From Symbiodinium natans (taxonomy: Eukaryota; Sar; Dinophyceae; Suessiales; Symbiodiniaceae), in contig CAJNDS010002297.1 of the NCBI GenBank assembly GCA_905221605.1, positions 198,501-262,500 of the forward strand: a stretch of DNA of 64,000 nt, written 5' to 3'. Shown piece by piece: positions 40,300 to 52,487 of the stretch (position 1 is its first letter; every line of letters begins with the position of its first letter). The position numbers were made by a program, and so were the translations under genes. The notes below the pieces were generated by a model. The model did no database searches, was not told the origin of the DNA, and worked only from the letters and a program-made list of their open reading frames with translations.

Positions 40300-40527
40300 A
40301 AGGTTTAGGGTAATCCCATCAAGGGGAGTATCTGAGTACTCCTGTGGCTGGGTGGCCCAGCGACAGCTGGCCATAGGCGAGGCGAGCCCTAGGGGCTCTC
40401 TATTCGACCACTCTCCAATGGCTCCACCCATTGTCCATCCGGTAAAGGTGTCCGTCACTGCCGGATGTCTTCTGGGTCCAGGCACCCTAGTAAAGGGTGG
40501 GTACGGCCTAAGCAGGCCGGGTGGGAA
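40300..40527 (+). other. Unique 228-bp block bounded by telomere-type sequence
   Basis: Non-repetitive sequence starting just after AGGTTTAGGGTAA and ending where the 40528 TTTAGGG array begins. It includes TATCTGAGTACTCCTGTGGC and GGCACCCTAGTAAAGGGTGG. No coding potential is seen. It may be the 3' end of an element inserted in a telomere repeat, which is inference. Confidence 0.4.
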
Positions 40528-40694
40528 TTTAGGGTTTAGGGTTTAGGGTTTAGGGTTTAGGGTTTAGGGTTTAGGTTTAGGGTTTAGGGTTTAGGGTTTA
40601 GGGTTTAGGGTTTAGGGTTTAGGGTTTAGGGTTTAGGGTTTAGGGTTTAGGGTTTAGGGTTTAGGGTTTAGGGTTTAGGGTTTAGGGTTTAGGG
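40528..40694 (+). repeat. Interstitial (TTTAGGG)~24 array
   Basis: Perfect heptamers except one 6-base unit (TTTAGG) near 40570. Confidence 0.97.
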
Positions 40695-41357
40695 CACAAG
40701 ATCCGCAGCACAAAAGGGAAAGCTGCAGAAATCCCCGGGCTGCAAGGATTCAACGGGGGTCAAGGTTTGTAGGGTCTAGAAATGGCTCCCCCCCTGGCTA
40801 GTGCAAGCTCCGACCATCAGTGCCTTCAGCTCAGCTACTGTAGTGGCTGTCCTCAGGTGCCCTCAGCCACCAAATCACTTCCAACAAAACGAGCGTACAT
40901 GAAATAAACCAGAGCATGCCTGGCACAAGTCGCACAGGTCAGCCGCCTGTTGCAGAGAGCTTCATGCGTGGTACGGGTGAACCATCATGGAAGCATGTCA
41001 GCAAGATTCACTCATTGCAGTGGGCAGTACGAGGCTTCTGGATTTCGACCCACTGCTGTTCACGTTTTGAAGCTTGACCTTTGGCAAGAGCAGGATGTCG
41101 CACAACGTCAGAAGTTTAAGATCTGGGGACAAACTTCGGGGCTTTGCCCGTTCACCCTGCATACCCGATCCAAAGCCCCGGAAAGACATCTGATCGCTTT
41201 TGCTGACGTCAAACACATCTACGAAGGGGTGTGCGCCATGAGATTGTCAAACATCGAAATGGCAGGTAAATGCACATGAGCGGAAAGCATAAACTGGTAT
41301 CCTACTGGAACTTCAGGGCCTGTGCCCCGAAGCCCTACATCCGGTCCCTCCACACCA
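40695..41357. other. Subtelomeric spacer, no gene supported
   Basis: A 109-codon frame at 40950-41279 is open but has no recognisable feature, and the opposite strand is equally open. Confidence 0.45.
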
Positions 41358-41425
41358 CCCCTAAACCCTAAACCCTAAACCCTAAACCCTAAACCCTGAA
41401 CCCTAAACCCTAAACCCTAAACCCC
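41358..41425 (-). repeat. Interstitial (CCCTAAA)n array
   Basis: About nine heptamers in C-strand orientation, one CCCTGAA variant. Confidence 0.95.
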
Positions 41426-41510
41426 CAAAAGGGGCTGCCTCCACCAGGGTCAGAGAGACAATCTCGTCGACCAGCCTCAACACCTGGAGGGAAGGGGGTT
41501 GTGACCCTAC

Positions 41511-41571
41511 CCCTAAACTTTAAACCCTAAACCCTAAACCCTAAACCCTAAACCCTAAACCCTAAACCCTA
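41511..41571 (-). repeat. Interstitial (CCCTAAA)n array
   Basis: About eight heptamers in C-strand orientation. Confidence 0.95.
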
Positions 41572-42238
41572 CCGGCTCCGTCGAGTCTTCAGGTGCGAGG
41601 GACTTCCTTGGTTTTGTCTTGTGGACCGCGGGCTTGGGGGGGTTTGGGGATTATAGGGTTAAGGCTTGACGCATGAAACTTACGGCGGGTCCTCAAGGAC
41701 AGCTGAAGAACAACGAAGAGCACGCTCCCTTTTGGCGCACCGCAGGGGCCAGAGAGCATCTCAGCCAGCATAACCTCCCGCTTTCTCCTTCTCCTGCGGT
41801 TCCAGGATCTCGGACAGGTACTTCGTGCTCTCCTGGCAAGGCTGCATGGAACTCGATCCCTGCTCGGTATGCCCAGGCCGGGGGCCTTCTCGCATCTCCC
41901 AGGACAAGCACGCGAGTGACAACCCCACATGAGTCAGCTATTGCGAAAGGTGGCGGAACTCCCCACTGTGACAGACCATAAAGCCGTAGTCACTTGGAGC
42001 CGATACCACAAAATGAGCACAAAACCCTTGCCCTCTTTGCCCTATGCCGGCTAGCAACGTGATGCAGATGGCGCAACGTGAGCTTGAGGCGCGCACACAC
42101 ACACACACATACACAATCTCAAGGCGGTCCTTCTGCACTGCAATCAGCATTGCTGGCTCAACATCGGGGATGTTCCTTAGAGTAGGAACTCAATCCTGAG
42201 TCTTTGGCGGAACTCTCGATTTACCTACAGCTTCGTCG
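41572..42238. other. Subtelomeric spacer
   Basis: No supported gene. An (AC)9 run lies at about 42094-42112. Frames of about 100 codons are open on both strands without recognisable content. Confidence 0.45.
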
Positions 42239-42399
42239 TTTAGGGTTTAGGGTTTAGGGTTTAGGGTTTAGGGTTTAGGGTTTAGGGTTTAGGGTTTAGG
42301 GTTTAGGGTTTAGGGTTTAGGGTTTAGGGTTTAGGGTTTAGGGTTTAGGGTTTAGGGTTTAGGGTTTAGGGTTTAGGGTTTAGGGTTTAGGGTTTAGGG
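42239..42399 (+). repeat. Interstitial (TTTAGGG)23 array
   Basis: Perfect heptamers over 161 bases. Confidence 0.97.
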
Positions 42400-42493
42400 A
42401 GGGTTTGGTCCGAAGAGCAGGCTCAAGAAGACCAGGAGTCCAAACCGCTTGGAGAGCTTCTGCCCCAAGCTGCTGCCAGGACCATCTACCTGG

Positions 42494-42624
42494 TAGGGTT
42501 TAGGGTTTAGGGTTTAGGGTTTAGGGTTTAGGGCTTAGGGTTTAGGGTTTAGGGTTTAGGGTTTAGGGTTTAGGGCTTAGGGCTTAGGGTTTGGGGTTTA
42601 GGGTTTAGGGTTTAGGGTTTAGGG
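42494..42624 (+). repeat. Interstitial TTTAGGG array with CTTAGGG variants
   Basis: About nineteen heptamers; variants CTTAGGG (three) and TTTGGGG (one). Confidence 0.95.
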
Positions 42625-42746
42625 CTGCGGATTCAACATGGGAGACTTCTGGGCTACCCTCAAGCAGCCGAGCATCCAAAGCCCTTCGCCTTAACTCATC
42701 CTCCTTCCCCCTCTGCCGCCCCAAGTAGAACTCGCCAAACCCCGAA

Positions 42747-42787
42747 ACCCTGAACCCTGAACCCTAAACCCTAAACCCTAAACCCTG
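42747..42787 (-). repeat. Short CCCTAAA tract
   Basis: Six heptamers, the first ones CCCTGAA. Confidence 0.85.
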
Positions 42788-42903
42788 CATGCTAAGCTCC
42801 CTAAACCCCACGCCTCACCCCTGAGGGAGGCGACGCAAGGCTGGGGGTCGAAGCGTGTTGGCGTGGCCACGTGGAGGTCCTCGCTTCGGACGCTCTGGGC
42901 CGG

Positions 42904-42968
42904 GGTTTAGGGTTGAGGGTTGAGGGTTGAGGGTTTAGGGTTTAGGGTTTAGGGTTTAGGGTTTAGGG
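42904..42968 (+). repeat. TTTAGGG array with TTGAGGG block
   Basis: Three TTGAGGG variants followed by five or six TTTAGGG units. Confidence 0.9.
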
Positions 42969-43206
42969 AAAAGGCGGGGCGGATTGGGAGCCTGAACCCC
43001 TGAGAACCCTCGAGAAGGTTGCGGGGCAAACAAAGGGAAGAAGGGCCCGTGCTTGGAGCCGCAGTGCGCGAACCCCACTTGGAGGTCCAGGGGTACTTAC
43101 GACCCCAGTAACTGGCCCAGTTATGACTGCACTTATAAGCCCCCTACGTCCTCTAAGTAGGTTGCAAGTGGACAGTCGCGGTGCTTGAGTCCGCAGTGGA
43201 TTCAGA

Positions 43207-43318
43207 GGGTTTAGGGTTTAGGGTTTAGGGTTTGGGGTTTAGGGTTTAGGGTTTAGGGTTTATAAGGGTTAAGGGTTAAGAGTTAAGGGTTTGGGGTTTA
43301 GGGTTTAGGGTTTAGGGC
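43207..43318 (+). repeat. TTTAGGG array, degenerate centre
   Basis: Perfect heptamers at both ends, TTAAGGG-type units in the middle. Confidence 0.9.
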
Positions 43319-45242
43319 TTCGGCTCATGTTACAAACCTTTAACCCAATGGATGAAGCATGTAAACAAACCTATGCCGTGTTCACAAGTACATGTTTTGA
43401 AGACTGATCTATACCGCTTGAGACCAAAGTCCAACTTGAATTGTGAGCTCCTGGGTGGAGGCTTAAACCCTCCATGCTTGAACCCTCCATCCACAAGCGC
43501 AAGCTAGTGAAAACGCAACAGATGCAACGCGTTTGAACCCTAGACCCTCGACCCTCGACCCTAAACCCTAAACCCTAGACCCCCAAGCCCCACAGAGTAA
43601 GAAGGCCTCCACTCCCTGACCACCAATCCTGGGCCGAGGATTTGCTCCTACCAGGGATCAGGGTACCTTCCATCACCTTGAAGGATTTATGTAGGGGCCT
43701 TAACACCCTGATTCCATATAGGTTGGAGGGTTCAGGGGGTCTAGGGCTTGCAAGTGTGGGGCTTTCAGGGGGAAGCTCACGGAATCCCTCCCCTCGGAGC
43801 TCTTCAGAAGACCATAGAGACGAGAGGCCAAAAGAAGACGGAGCCTTCTAGCAGGGTGACGTGGAAATGGAGCGGCTGGCCCGCACACAGCATGCCTCAC
43901 AGCGGGAAGTGTTTACTTCCCTCGTTGGGTCAACTGAAGGGTGATGTGGAGGTGGTGACAGGGGCAGGGCACCCTTGGATTGAACCCAAACTCTGCGCCC
44001 TGCCCAGCCACTGGTCTTGAAGATCTTCGGCAACTGCCGCTGTACCCCATCACCCGCGGGCAACGCCATCGTGGCCGTGGATAGTGCTACGAAGAACCGA
44101 GGGTTCGTTGCGATGCAGGATAGGAGGTTCCGTTCTGAGGCGCTCCACCGAAACTATTGTTAGCAGACATCTTGCACCCGACCCAAAAAAAGTCACCCCA
44201 CGCTGCATGATTCCCACGCCCTTGCATCGGCTGGCACTTGGTAGCGGGATGTCTTGAGTAGAGCGCGTTCGTTTGGTGCGTGCAAGGGTTTCGGATGAGC
44301 CCCTTACCCCTCAACCCTAAGTGGTGTGTCAAAAAATCAACGCCCTTTTCAGGGTCCTTCTTGTGAGGGTTCTATCACGTTCGTTAACGGCTCCTGCAGG
44401 GGACCCTAGTACAGGACTCAGGACAACCCGCAGAGCTCAGGGCGACCCCGACGTGCGGCGCGGCTGGGCGGGCCGGAAAGCAGCTGCGACAGACTGCGAT
44501 AAGTTTCAGGTGAGCACATTCATTCCATGCCTGGAATGAACAAGCCCACACAGAAGAAGCACCTGCACACTCAGCCTCGAAACCAGAAGTCAACCCTGCA
44601 GCCCGAAAGCCAACAACCAAAAAGACAACCTAGACCCCCGACCTGCCCTAAATCGCGGCGCGCACCTTGTCCGTAGGCTTCCGTCTGGCTTTTGGCTTCT
44701 CGTCGCCCTCCTGCTGTGGGCTTGGGTGGCAAGGGCTTGAGGGCTCAGGTTCTCCAAGCCTGGACCCAGAGACTGGGTTCATCATGGGCCCCAGAACTTT
44801 CACTACCAGCCCCCAAACCCGAAACCTAAACCCTAAATCACACCACCCAGAGTAAGCTAAGGAGATACTGGCCAGTCCTCTGGAGGGTCTTTGAGCTTCT
44901 GGAAGACATCAAACTTGGATGCTGGATGCCCCTGGCATGCTCTCAAAGGACAGGTCAAAGCCAATGGAAGGCACAAAAACACGGGGCGTGAGAACAGCAT
45001 TTGAAGATTTGATTTTGGGGTGCTCGGATCGGCCTTTTACTTTTCGCGGCTCGGGGCTGTTACTGGTGGCGGTAAGGGGGGGGGCGGGGGTGCTCTACTT
45101 GCGGCACCCACTTGCTTAGAGAAATGAAATGACCAGGCGTGCAAGTCGTGCTGTTTCTGGCTCACATTGAGGAAGAAGCCCGAACACCCAGCCCTCAACC
45201 CAAAAGCCCAAACATCAAACCTCCCTCAGACTGAGCCCAATC
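43319..45242. other. Subtelomeric spacer, no gene supported
   Basis: Mixed unique sequence with short CCCTAGACCC-type tracts (43535-43585). No domain or exon series is recognised on either strand. Confidence 0.45.
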
Positions 45243-45330
45243 TAAACCCCTTAAACCCCTTAAACCCCTTAAACCCCTTAAACCCCTTAAACCCCTTAAA
45301 CCCCTTAAACCCCTTAAACCCCTTAAACCC
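45243..45330 (-). repeat. 9-bp array (TTAAACCCC)n
   Basis: Nine to ten units of TTAAACCCC, complement GGGGTTTAA: a telomere-like motif with a 9-base period. The NPL-repeat reading frame through it is not considered a gene. Confidence 0.95.
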
Positions 45331-47842
45331 TTCACAGCCTCTCGGTCGGAGTGGGGAGGTTATCGTGCTTTCGGGCGCAAGGCATGGAGTTGGGGTTGGT
45401 GGTCCAGGGTTTCGGGGCTGCCTTCGGAAACCCTGGTCTGGTGGAAGGGTTTGGGGGCTTGATTTTGGAGTTCGGGCTCACTATTCTCGGGAGACCTGAT
45501 GCCGCAACAACAAGGCCACAAGGCCCCGGCAGAATTGGCACGGCGAGGGACCTTCGGGCCGCGAGGCTTCGGCAGCTTTGAAAGGCATTTGCCACATTTG
45601 CCATACCCTTTCTCAAAGCGGTATGAAGGGAATGAAGGAACACTAGCTGTTAGCGTCAGCGAACCGGACCATTGCGGGATCATGTCTTACCATTGAGCTT
45701 ACGCTAGACAGCCTTGGCATTGCTTGCTGCATACTCACAAAAACCTGAGCCCGCGGCTCGCAAGCATGCCGCCTGAGGGAGAGACTGCCGCAGCGACTGC
45801 CGTAGCAGCACAGCCACATGTCGGCCCCGCATGGCCCCCGCAAAGGCTGAGGATACAGCTGCGTCGCGGGGACTTGCTGAGGATTTACAAGCTGCTGAGC
45901 AGCGGGGCACAGCCGGGCATAGCCATGAACTCGAAGCAGCCTGCATCGTCCATGACTTTCAAGGCTGCGTCACTTTCGGGAACCTCAAGTGCGATAGGCT
46001 AACGCTCTGACTCCGACATCTTCGGGCTAGGAGGTTAAGAGCTCAGGGACTCTTCCCAAGCCCTGCACCCTCTTTTCTTGCGAAGCACAAGAGGCCTTGC
46101 ACTCTCCTAGGTTCCACCGCTTTCACCAAGTCGGTGGGGTATTGGGTTGCTCTGGAAGGCAGTGGGTCCGGGTGTTGGGCGCCTATCGGATGTGGGTGAC
46201 TTTCAAAACAGCTTGGGGCTTTGAGATCACGCAGCAAGCAGCACGTTGGTCTAGCTACCCAAAATTACCAAAACCTCTCTGCCTCTCGACGAAAACAACC
46301 CCTCCATTCAGCTCGCCCACGGGCGTCAACTCGCCTCCTTTCCGTGGTAGCTTCTTCAGGTGCTTGGCTTCGGCTTGTGCAGCCCAGCTATCTCCCCTGT
46401 CTCTCAAACGCTAGCGTCAGGGTCAAGGTCTCAAAGCAGACTCTCAGGGTGTAGGGAACAAATTCAGCTAAACTTGAAACCGCCGATTGATTCAGATCAC
46501 GTTGGCCTTCCCAACCTCCACACGGTGGACTTTAGGACCCTCGCACGCCTCTCCACGAAACTCCTGCATAGGACCTACCCAGCAAAACCGACTTACAGCC
46601 CGAAACCTTAAACCCTGAAACCTAAACCCTAAACCCCATGGAGAAGCAATTAATATTAGGACTGAAGTGCCGAACAGCCTCTTCTACATGTGAAGAAACC
46701 GGAAAATAGATTTACTACATGTCGCTAACCCAACGCCTCATGGTTGGAGGGTCTTGTTGGGGGTTTAGGCTTCGGGTTTCGGGAAAATTCGCCATCTTCC
46801 TGCCAACTGGCAACCCATCCGGGTAACAACTTCAGTCGGGGCACCTGCACGGCATCCAACATCCCCCCCCCCCCCCCCCCAACCGATCATAACCTGATGT
46901 CGCAACTGCAGCTTAGGTCTAGGAAAGATAAGATGTTCAGGGGTCCCGACGACCTCCCCGCTGCCTGGCAGAATGTTAAAAAAGCCTGGACAGGGATTTC
47001 TGGATGGAGCACGGCGGCTTGCAATCTTTGCTCTGTTTGGCTCTGTATGTGTGTGCGCGGACATTCCCTGAATCCGTAAACCCCAATGAAACTCTAAAAT
47101 CATCTAGCTTCAGTTAACCCAAAGCTGAAGTAACCCAAAGCTGAAAATGAAAGTAGCTTAGCCTTAAGGGCATTCTACAGCCCCAGGGCCCCCCGACATG
47201 GGAGGCGATGTCGAAGCGCTGATGAGGCTACGGCTTGAGAAGCCCTAAACCCTCAACCCTAAACACCCTAAACCCTAAACCCTAGACCCAAAACCCCAAA
47301 AGGCGTGGGGCTTAGGGTTGATGTCGGGCTTGGAGTTTAAGAGTGTCGTTAAATGTTCCCCACCGCCAGCTCAACTGCCAGGCTCGAGGAGCACAGCCGC
47401 TTGCTCAATCAGCATGAAGCTGCAAGGATGTGGGGGGGTTTACGAAAATAAGGGGCCCCTAATATAGTCCCCCAAATACTAGGACTCCCTTTTTATCAGG
47501 ACCCCAATCTAATTTCCGAAACCCCCCCATGTAGACACACAGACGCTGCTCCCGCTTATTTCACGTGGGGAGGCGTTCTAGGCGGAGGCCAGGGCCCGAA
47601 CGAGGATAACCCGCCTCCCTCAACCCCCTTCACCAATTTTTAACTTCAACCCTGAACTCCCCCCCCCCCCCCCAAAAAAAAAAATGCAAAAAAAGCACTC
47701 GAGGGCTTAGGGCTTGGGGTGTAAGATTCAGATCGGAAATTTACAAACAAATGGCCACCGCGTTCGGACTCCCACACCGAACTCCGATCCTTGCGGAGAG
47801 ATCCTTTAAACGATCGGGTGTCATCCTCTGGACTCCCACACC
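45331..47842. other. Subtelomeric spacer
   Basis: No supported gene. It contains C18 at 46863-46880, a C15-A12 tract at 47659-47685, short CCCTAAA tracts near 46611-46637 and 47255-47290, and a few frames of 60-110 codons without recognisable content. Confidence 0.45.
46863..46880 (+). repeat. Poly-C tract, 18 bases
   Basis: Uninterrupted C18. Confidence 0.95.
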
Positions 47843-47981
47843 TTTAGGGTTTAGGGTTTAGGGTTTAGGGTTTAGGGTTTAGGGTTTAGGGTTTAGGGTT
47901 TAGGGTTTAGGGTTTAGGGTTTAGGGTTTAGGGTTTAGGGTTTAGGGTTTAGGGTTTAGGGTTTAGGGTTTAGGGTTTAGG
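47843..47981 (+). repeat. Interstitial (TTTAGGG)~20 array
   Basis: Perfect heptamers over 139 bases. Confidence 0.97.
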
Positions 47982-47989
47982 CGCAGGGT

Positions 47990-48430
47990 TCAAAGGTTGA
48001 TAGTAAGTGAAGAGTATGAACTGAACGAACTAATGATGGGTGCTGTCGCGAAGTTTATTGATGCACGAAACTAGCTCTTTATGGGCCTTTTCATGCGCGC
48101 TTGAAATAAAAAACTTTGTGAGCACAAGAACGGCCCTGTAATATAATCATACTAATAATACCTGGTGATGATCATGATACGAACTCGAAGCCGGTATGAA
48201 TATTATCTCCACGACATGTATGAAAAAACAAACGTGAATACAATAATCATTAAAACAACGAAGAAGTGAAAGCACGTACAATTCGCTAATGCATTTCTTT
48301 CATTTAATATTATTATCTTCTTCCTCATGGGCATATTTAACCGTTAATTAAGTGTGTTCACGATGAGAATGAAAGGAACGAAGTAAACTTACTGTAATAC
48401 GGGCATTTGTTAATCGAATTCGCACCAAGT
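47990..48430. other. AT-rich island
   Basis: Visibly AT-richer than everything around it (AATATAATCATACTAATAAT, TTTAATATTATTATCTTC). No frame longer than about 60 codons exists on either strand, and no repeats are seen. It lies directly against a telomere array. Origin unknown: possible organelle-derived insert, foreign insert or regulatory DNA. Confidence 0.5.
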
Positions 48431-48930
48431 CTGGCCCTGATTCCCTGGGCGTCGGAGTCCAATCCATGACGCAGAGCTACGCGTCCGGCATCGCGGATCG
48501 CGAGAGAAAGAGGCGGACAAGGTGAGCCGTAGCCAGGTTGAGGGCGAGGAGTGTAACCCTGTTTAGGGTTTAGGGTTTAGGGTTCAGGGTTTAGGGTTTC
48601 GGGTTTAGGTTAAGTCGATTTATTTGGTAACCTTGGCGTGCCTGACAAGTTCAGACGGAGTTTTATGTCGACTTGGGGGTTCGGGCACTTGAGATCCTCC
48701 CTCATTGGGCTCACTTGCAGCTTCTGCGAAGATGGGAGTGGAATCTTTGACCCTTAGGGATTCTTCCGGTTTCAGGCTTCAGGGGTTTTGGGGCTGAATT
48801 TCCCGGAACTTCCCTGAAGTCTTTAAAGAGTCCCTCAGCCCGTTCCGACTGCGGCTTCCCTTTCCCTCCCCCTGTGCGGAAGCTTCTCGGGTAGGCAGCT
48901 ATGCACTGTGGGCCTTCACGGTTTAAAACC

Positions 48931-49023
48931 AGGGTTTAGGGTTTCGGGTTTCGGGTTTGGGGTTTAGCGTTTAGGGTTTAGGGTTTAGGGTTCAGGGTTT
49001 AGGGTTTAGGGTTTAGGGTTTAG
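48931..49023 (+). repeat. TTTAGGG array with variants
   Basis: TTTCGGG, TTTGGGG, TTTAGCG and TTCAGGG variants first, then perfect units. A shorter one lies at 48562-48609. Confidence 0.9.
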
Positions 49024-49278
49024 AGTTCTTGAATGAATATACTCAAGCACCCCAAGAAATATCCCAAAGTACCACTCCTGTGTTGGCGAGCTGAAGGCCA
49101 CAGCGTGTCTGTACAACATAACTGTGCGGCTCTCACAAAACTGGGTGCTCCCGGCAGTCACCTCATGGCTCGACGCTTCGTGGGTGGGAGGCATCAGCAC
49201 CGTTGCAGCGTTACTGTGAGATCCGAGACTTAGGGCTGATAAGGAGTATATGATGGTTGCTCAAAATACCTGCCCCGG

Positions 49279-49305
49279 CCCCCCCCCCCCCCCCCCCCCC
49301 CCCCC
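49279..49305 (+). repeat. Poly-C tract, 27 bases
   Basis: The longest homopolymer in the window. Confidence 0.95.
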
Positions 49306-52294
49306 AAAACATGATCCTATGGACGTTGGGGCTTCAGGACCTCAAACAACACCCATATGGATAGGGCGGTTGAGATGCTTGGCAAAGGGAGGGTCTGCGA
49401 ATCATGGAGATGAGTCCTGCAAGACATGATGCGCTCTCGGTGTGGCAGACACATGCCGGGCAAGATTCCACACTGCTGGGCATTTGGGAGAGCAGGACTG
49501 CGTAACATCTTGCTGGAAAACCCCAAACAACCCAGCGAACCGCTTCTCACCCGGGTCCCGGTTAGGAAGTCCCCGAAACTCGAAACCCCGATGTACACTC
49601 CCGAATACCCCTAACTCCCTACCCTTACCCTGCCGCAGTACCCGAACACAGAGATGTGGAGCAATGTGGAGGTCACAGAACTTCCTTTTGTGGGGGTTTT
49701 GGGCTTGAATGTCAACCCCGAAAACCTGACTTCTGGCCTCCAAATTGAAAAGGCCTTGAGCCGTTGGGAGAGTGCTTTGCCTCTGCTCCTGAAAGTGCAC
49801 TTTCAAAAGCAGGACGAAAGGAGATGAGGGTTTGGGGCTGAAGGCTTTAGGGTTTTGGGGCTTGGGTGGTGAGGCTTGAGGGTTTGCGGTTGGGGTTTCG
49901 GGTTGACGGCTCGACGGAAGTGCAGGTCTACCCCCCAACCGGCCACATGCGGCTCTCAGGAGAAGAAGAAAGCTTCCGATTGACATAAGCATGCACACTA
50001 TGATCGGTGGCAGGCTCAAAGTCCGCCTGTGTTTGGGGGCCGTGGGGGGCGGCTGTGGTACAAGTCGAGTCAACAACCGAAATCAGGGATTAATCTTAAT
50101 CGGCTCCCGGCCTAAACAGGCACATAGAACATGTGTGGGGCTCAGGCGAGACCCTCTGTAAAGACAAGCCGCGCGGCTTGACCCCTAAGACCTACACCCA
50201 AAGCCATGAATGTCATTGGGGTCCAGTGCACCCTGCCCCCGACAACCCAGAACCACCCTTCCACATCTGGACCCTTATCCGACTGAAGTTGTCAAAGCCA
50301 GAACCCAACCCTTACACGCCGCAAACCCGAGGGACACCACCGGCTCCCATGCGCACACTCGGGGTCCTGAAGGCCATCACGCAATCACAGGCCCACCCGC
50401 CTTGGTACAAACCACTCCAGGGACTGGATGGGTGGAAAGGACTGAAAGACATGGCACCAAAACCCAAAACAGTCCTTTCTTCCTTTGGGGCAGTCTACGG
50501 AGCTGGGCTCAGCTGCGCTTGTCTCTGCAGGCGAGTTAGAAGGTTTCCTTAATGCGAAACAAGTTTTCATGACAGAGTCGTTTGCACACATGCGGCGCAG
50601 GCATATGCGTGTATGTATCGACACGGTGTATACGGAAGCAGCAAACTATGATAGTCACAACGTTCGTTGCCCTGAACAATCTGGAAATGGCCTGAACTGT
50701 GGTTCTTCGGTCTGAGAGTGTACCCTAACCCCTAAGCCCCTAAGCCCCAAACGGGCGGGGCTTAGAAGTCTACCGAGAAACGAAGACCGATTCCAGACCG
50801 GAGGTTCCGTATTGAAGTCAAGCTCCAAAAGTTCAAGCTGCTGGTCCGGAATGTATCTCGGATTTTGGAGAAGTCTTCTTTCTAGCAACTTCCTCGTAAA
50901 GAGAGTTGAAAGTCAGTACATGAGCTGTCTGTGAAAAAGGATGCCTTCATTGCTCCTTCCATCTTTCGATCGTCTCCTTCAATAATGGCAAGGCCGGGAG
51001 AACCCACTCTTACGGTGTTCGGAATGTCTCTATGTACATATACAACTACAGCTATGTGTGTACTTCTTTAGATTCTTATATATGATATTCTTTTTGTTGC
51101 AGGAAGGGGGTACTCCGAACAGATCTTTAGAACCCATGTAAAGCTAGATCCTGATGACTCATCTTCCATAGCTGATGCAACTTTACAAGGCTCCTCTCTT
51201 ATTTCACGTTGTCGGCTCAAACGACCGCGATTCTGAGCGTAGCCTACATGAACCAACAAGAGTGGGAGTAGTTTCCCTGTTTTCTTTGGATTTCTAAAGC
51301 AAGTCGCAAACGAGCCATTAAAGTCTCACCTGCCCATGAAAACGACCCACTTGACACAGTCGGCGCGAACCAGCTGTTTGCACTATCACTGTATGGTCTG
51401 CATTTGGGATGGGCTACTTTTTGTGCTTTCGGTGAGATTTTTCTTGTCCTTGGCACCATCTTATGACAAACATAAATACTTGCACATTCGAACCAGTCAG
51501 TTCTGCTTGACACAACATGAATGCGCGTTCACACAGTCTCAAAGAGTCTACTGGGCAAAACAATACAATACAATCCAATATACTACAATACAAGACGATA
51601 CAGCTAACGGATACTAAACTTCTCGAGGACATTCACGGGTAGCATGTGCAAAGGTACTTGGTAGCTGTCCTGCCTTCACTACCTGCTTGTGCGGTGGCGG
51701 GCTCTGTTCTATTTTCCAGATGTCTAGATCCAGATGTCACTTACGGAGGTGGGGCTGCCTTGGAGTAACCAGGAACTTGGGAGGGGTGGGTGGCATTCGA
51801 GTCTTGAAGGTGCTGGATTTCGTGCAAACGGCAACAGTGTCAACACACAAGGGGCGATATCGCCGGAGCTCTCTCCTGAAGGGATATCCCCAACTGCAGG
51901 TACCGTCACATGTCATGCACACAGTACACACTCTTCTAGTGGACACATCATGAGGTGGCCCCAAAGAAGATCACGAATTTCGACCTTTCCACCTCACCGT
52001 AAGCCTTCCCATCTTACCCCTAAAGACGAGACACTTCAATCCCAAAGGCAATCGCAGGGTCGACGGATGTCGACGGCTACGGGAGACCCCCCCAGCTGCC
52101 GGCCGAGGTCGCGACGACGAAGATGGCCGGCAAAGGATCTTTCAAGGCAAAGGCCCTTGCATTTGGTGGCCCATCGAAAGGATGAGGCCGCAAAACCCCA
52201 AAACCCCCAAAGAATGGAAGGAACCCTGTTGAGCTCAACGTGGCCTAGCAGGAAACCCGGGCCCTTTGGAGAAAAAGCAACGTCTGAGGTCCCA

Positions 52295-52355
52295 AAGTTC
52301 CCGGAAGCCCCGGAAGCCCCGGAAAATCCGGAAGCCCCGGAAGCCCCGGAAGTGC
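52295..52355 (+). repeat. 9-bp tandem tract CCGGAAGCC
   Basis: Six units of CCGGAAGCC or CCGGAAAAT, translating to PEAPEAPENPEAPEAPE. Confidence 0.85.
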
Positions 52356-52466
52356 TCCAAACCCTACACCCCCAAGGTTTAGGCCAGCGATTTCAGGGTC
52401 TTTTGGCGTGTGCGGGCTGGTTCAGGTTGATGCTTGAGATCCGGCGGCTTACAGTAGCTGGGCTTT

Positions 52467-52487
52467 GGGGGGGGGGGGGGGGGGGGG
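52467..52487 (+). repeat. Poly-G tract, 21 bases
   Basis: Uninterrupted G21. Confidence 0.95.

Larger units (their letters stand above)
49024..52466. other. Subtelomeric spacer
   Basis: No gene can be supported. A 224-codon minus frame (49402-50076) and a 253-codon plus frame (51734-52495) are open but lack recognisable motifs. The second passes through a CGGAAGCCC tandem tract. The stretch 51040-51620 is AT-rich, with GATTCTTATATATGATATTC and CAATACAATACAATCC runs. Confidence 0.45.

Noticed and set aside
45167-45499. NPLNPL repeat protein
   Set aside because: Translation of the TTAAACCCC 9-mer array.
49402-50076. 224-codon minus frame
   Set aside because: No motif and Pro/Ser/Arg bias; lies in gene-poor subtelomere with an opposing frame open. 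Not supported as a gene.
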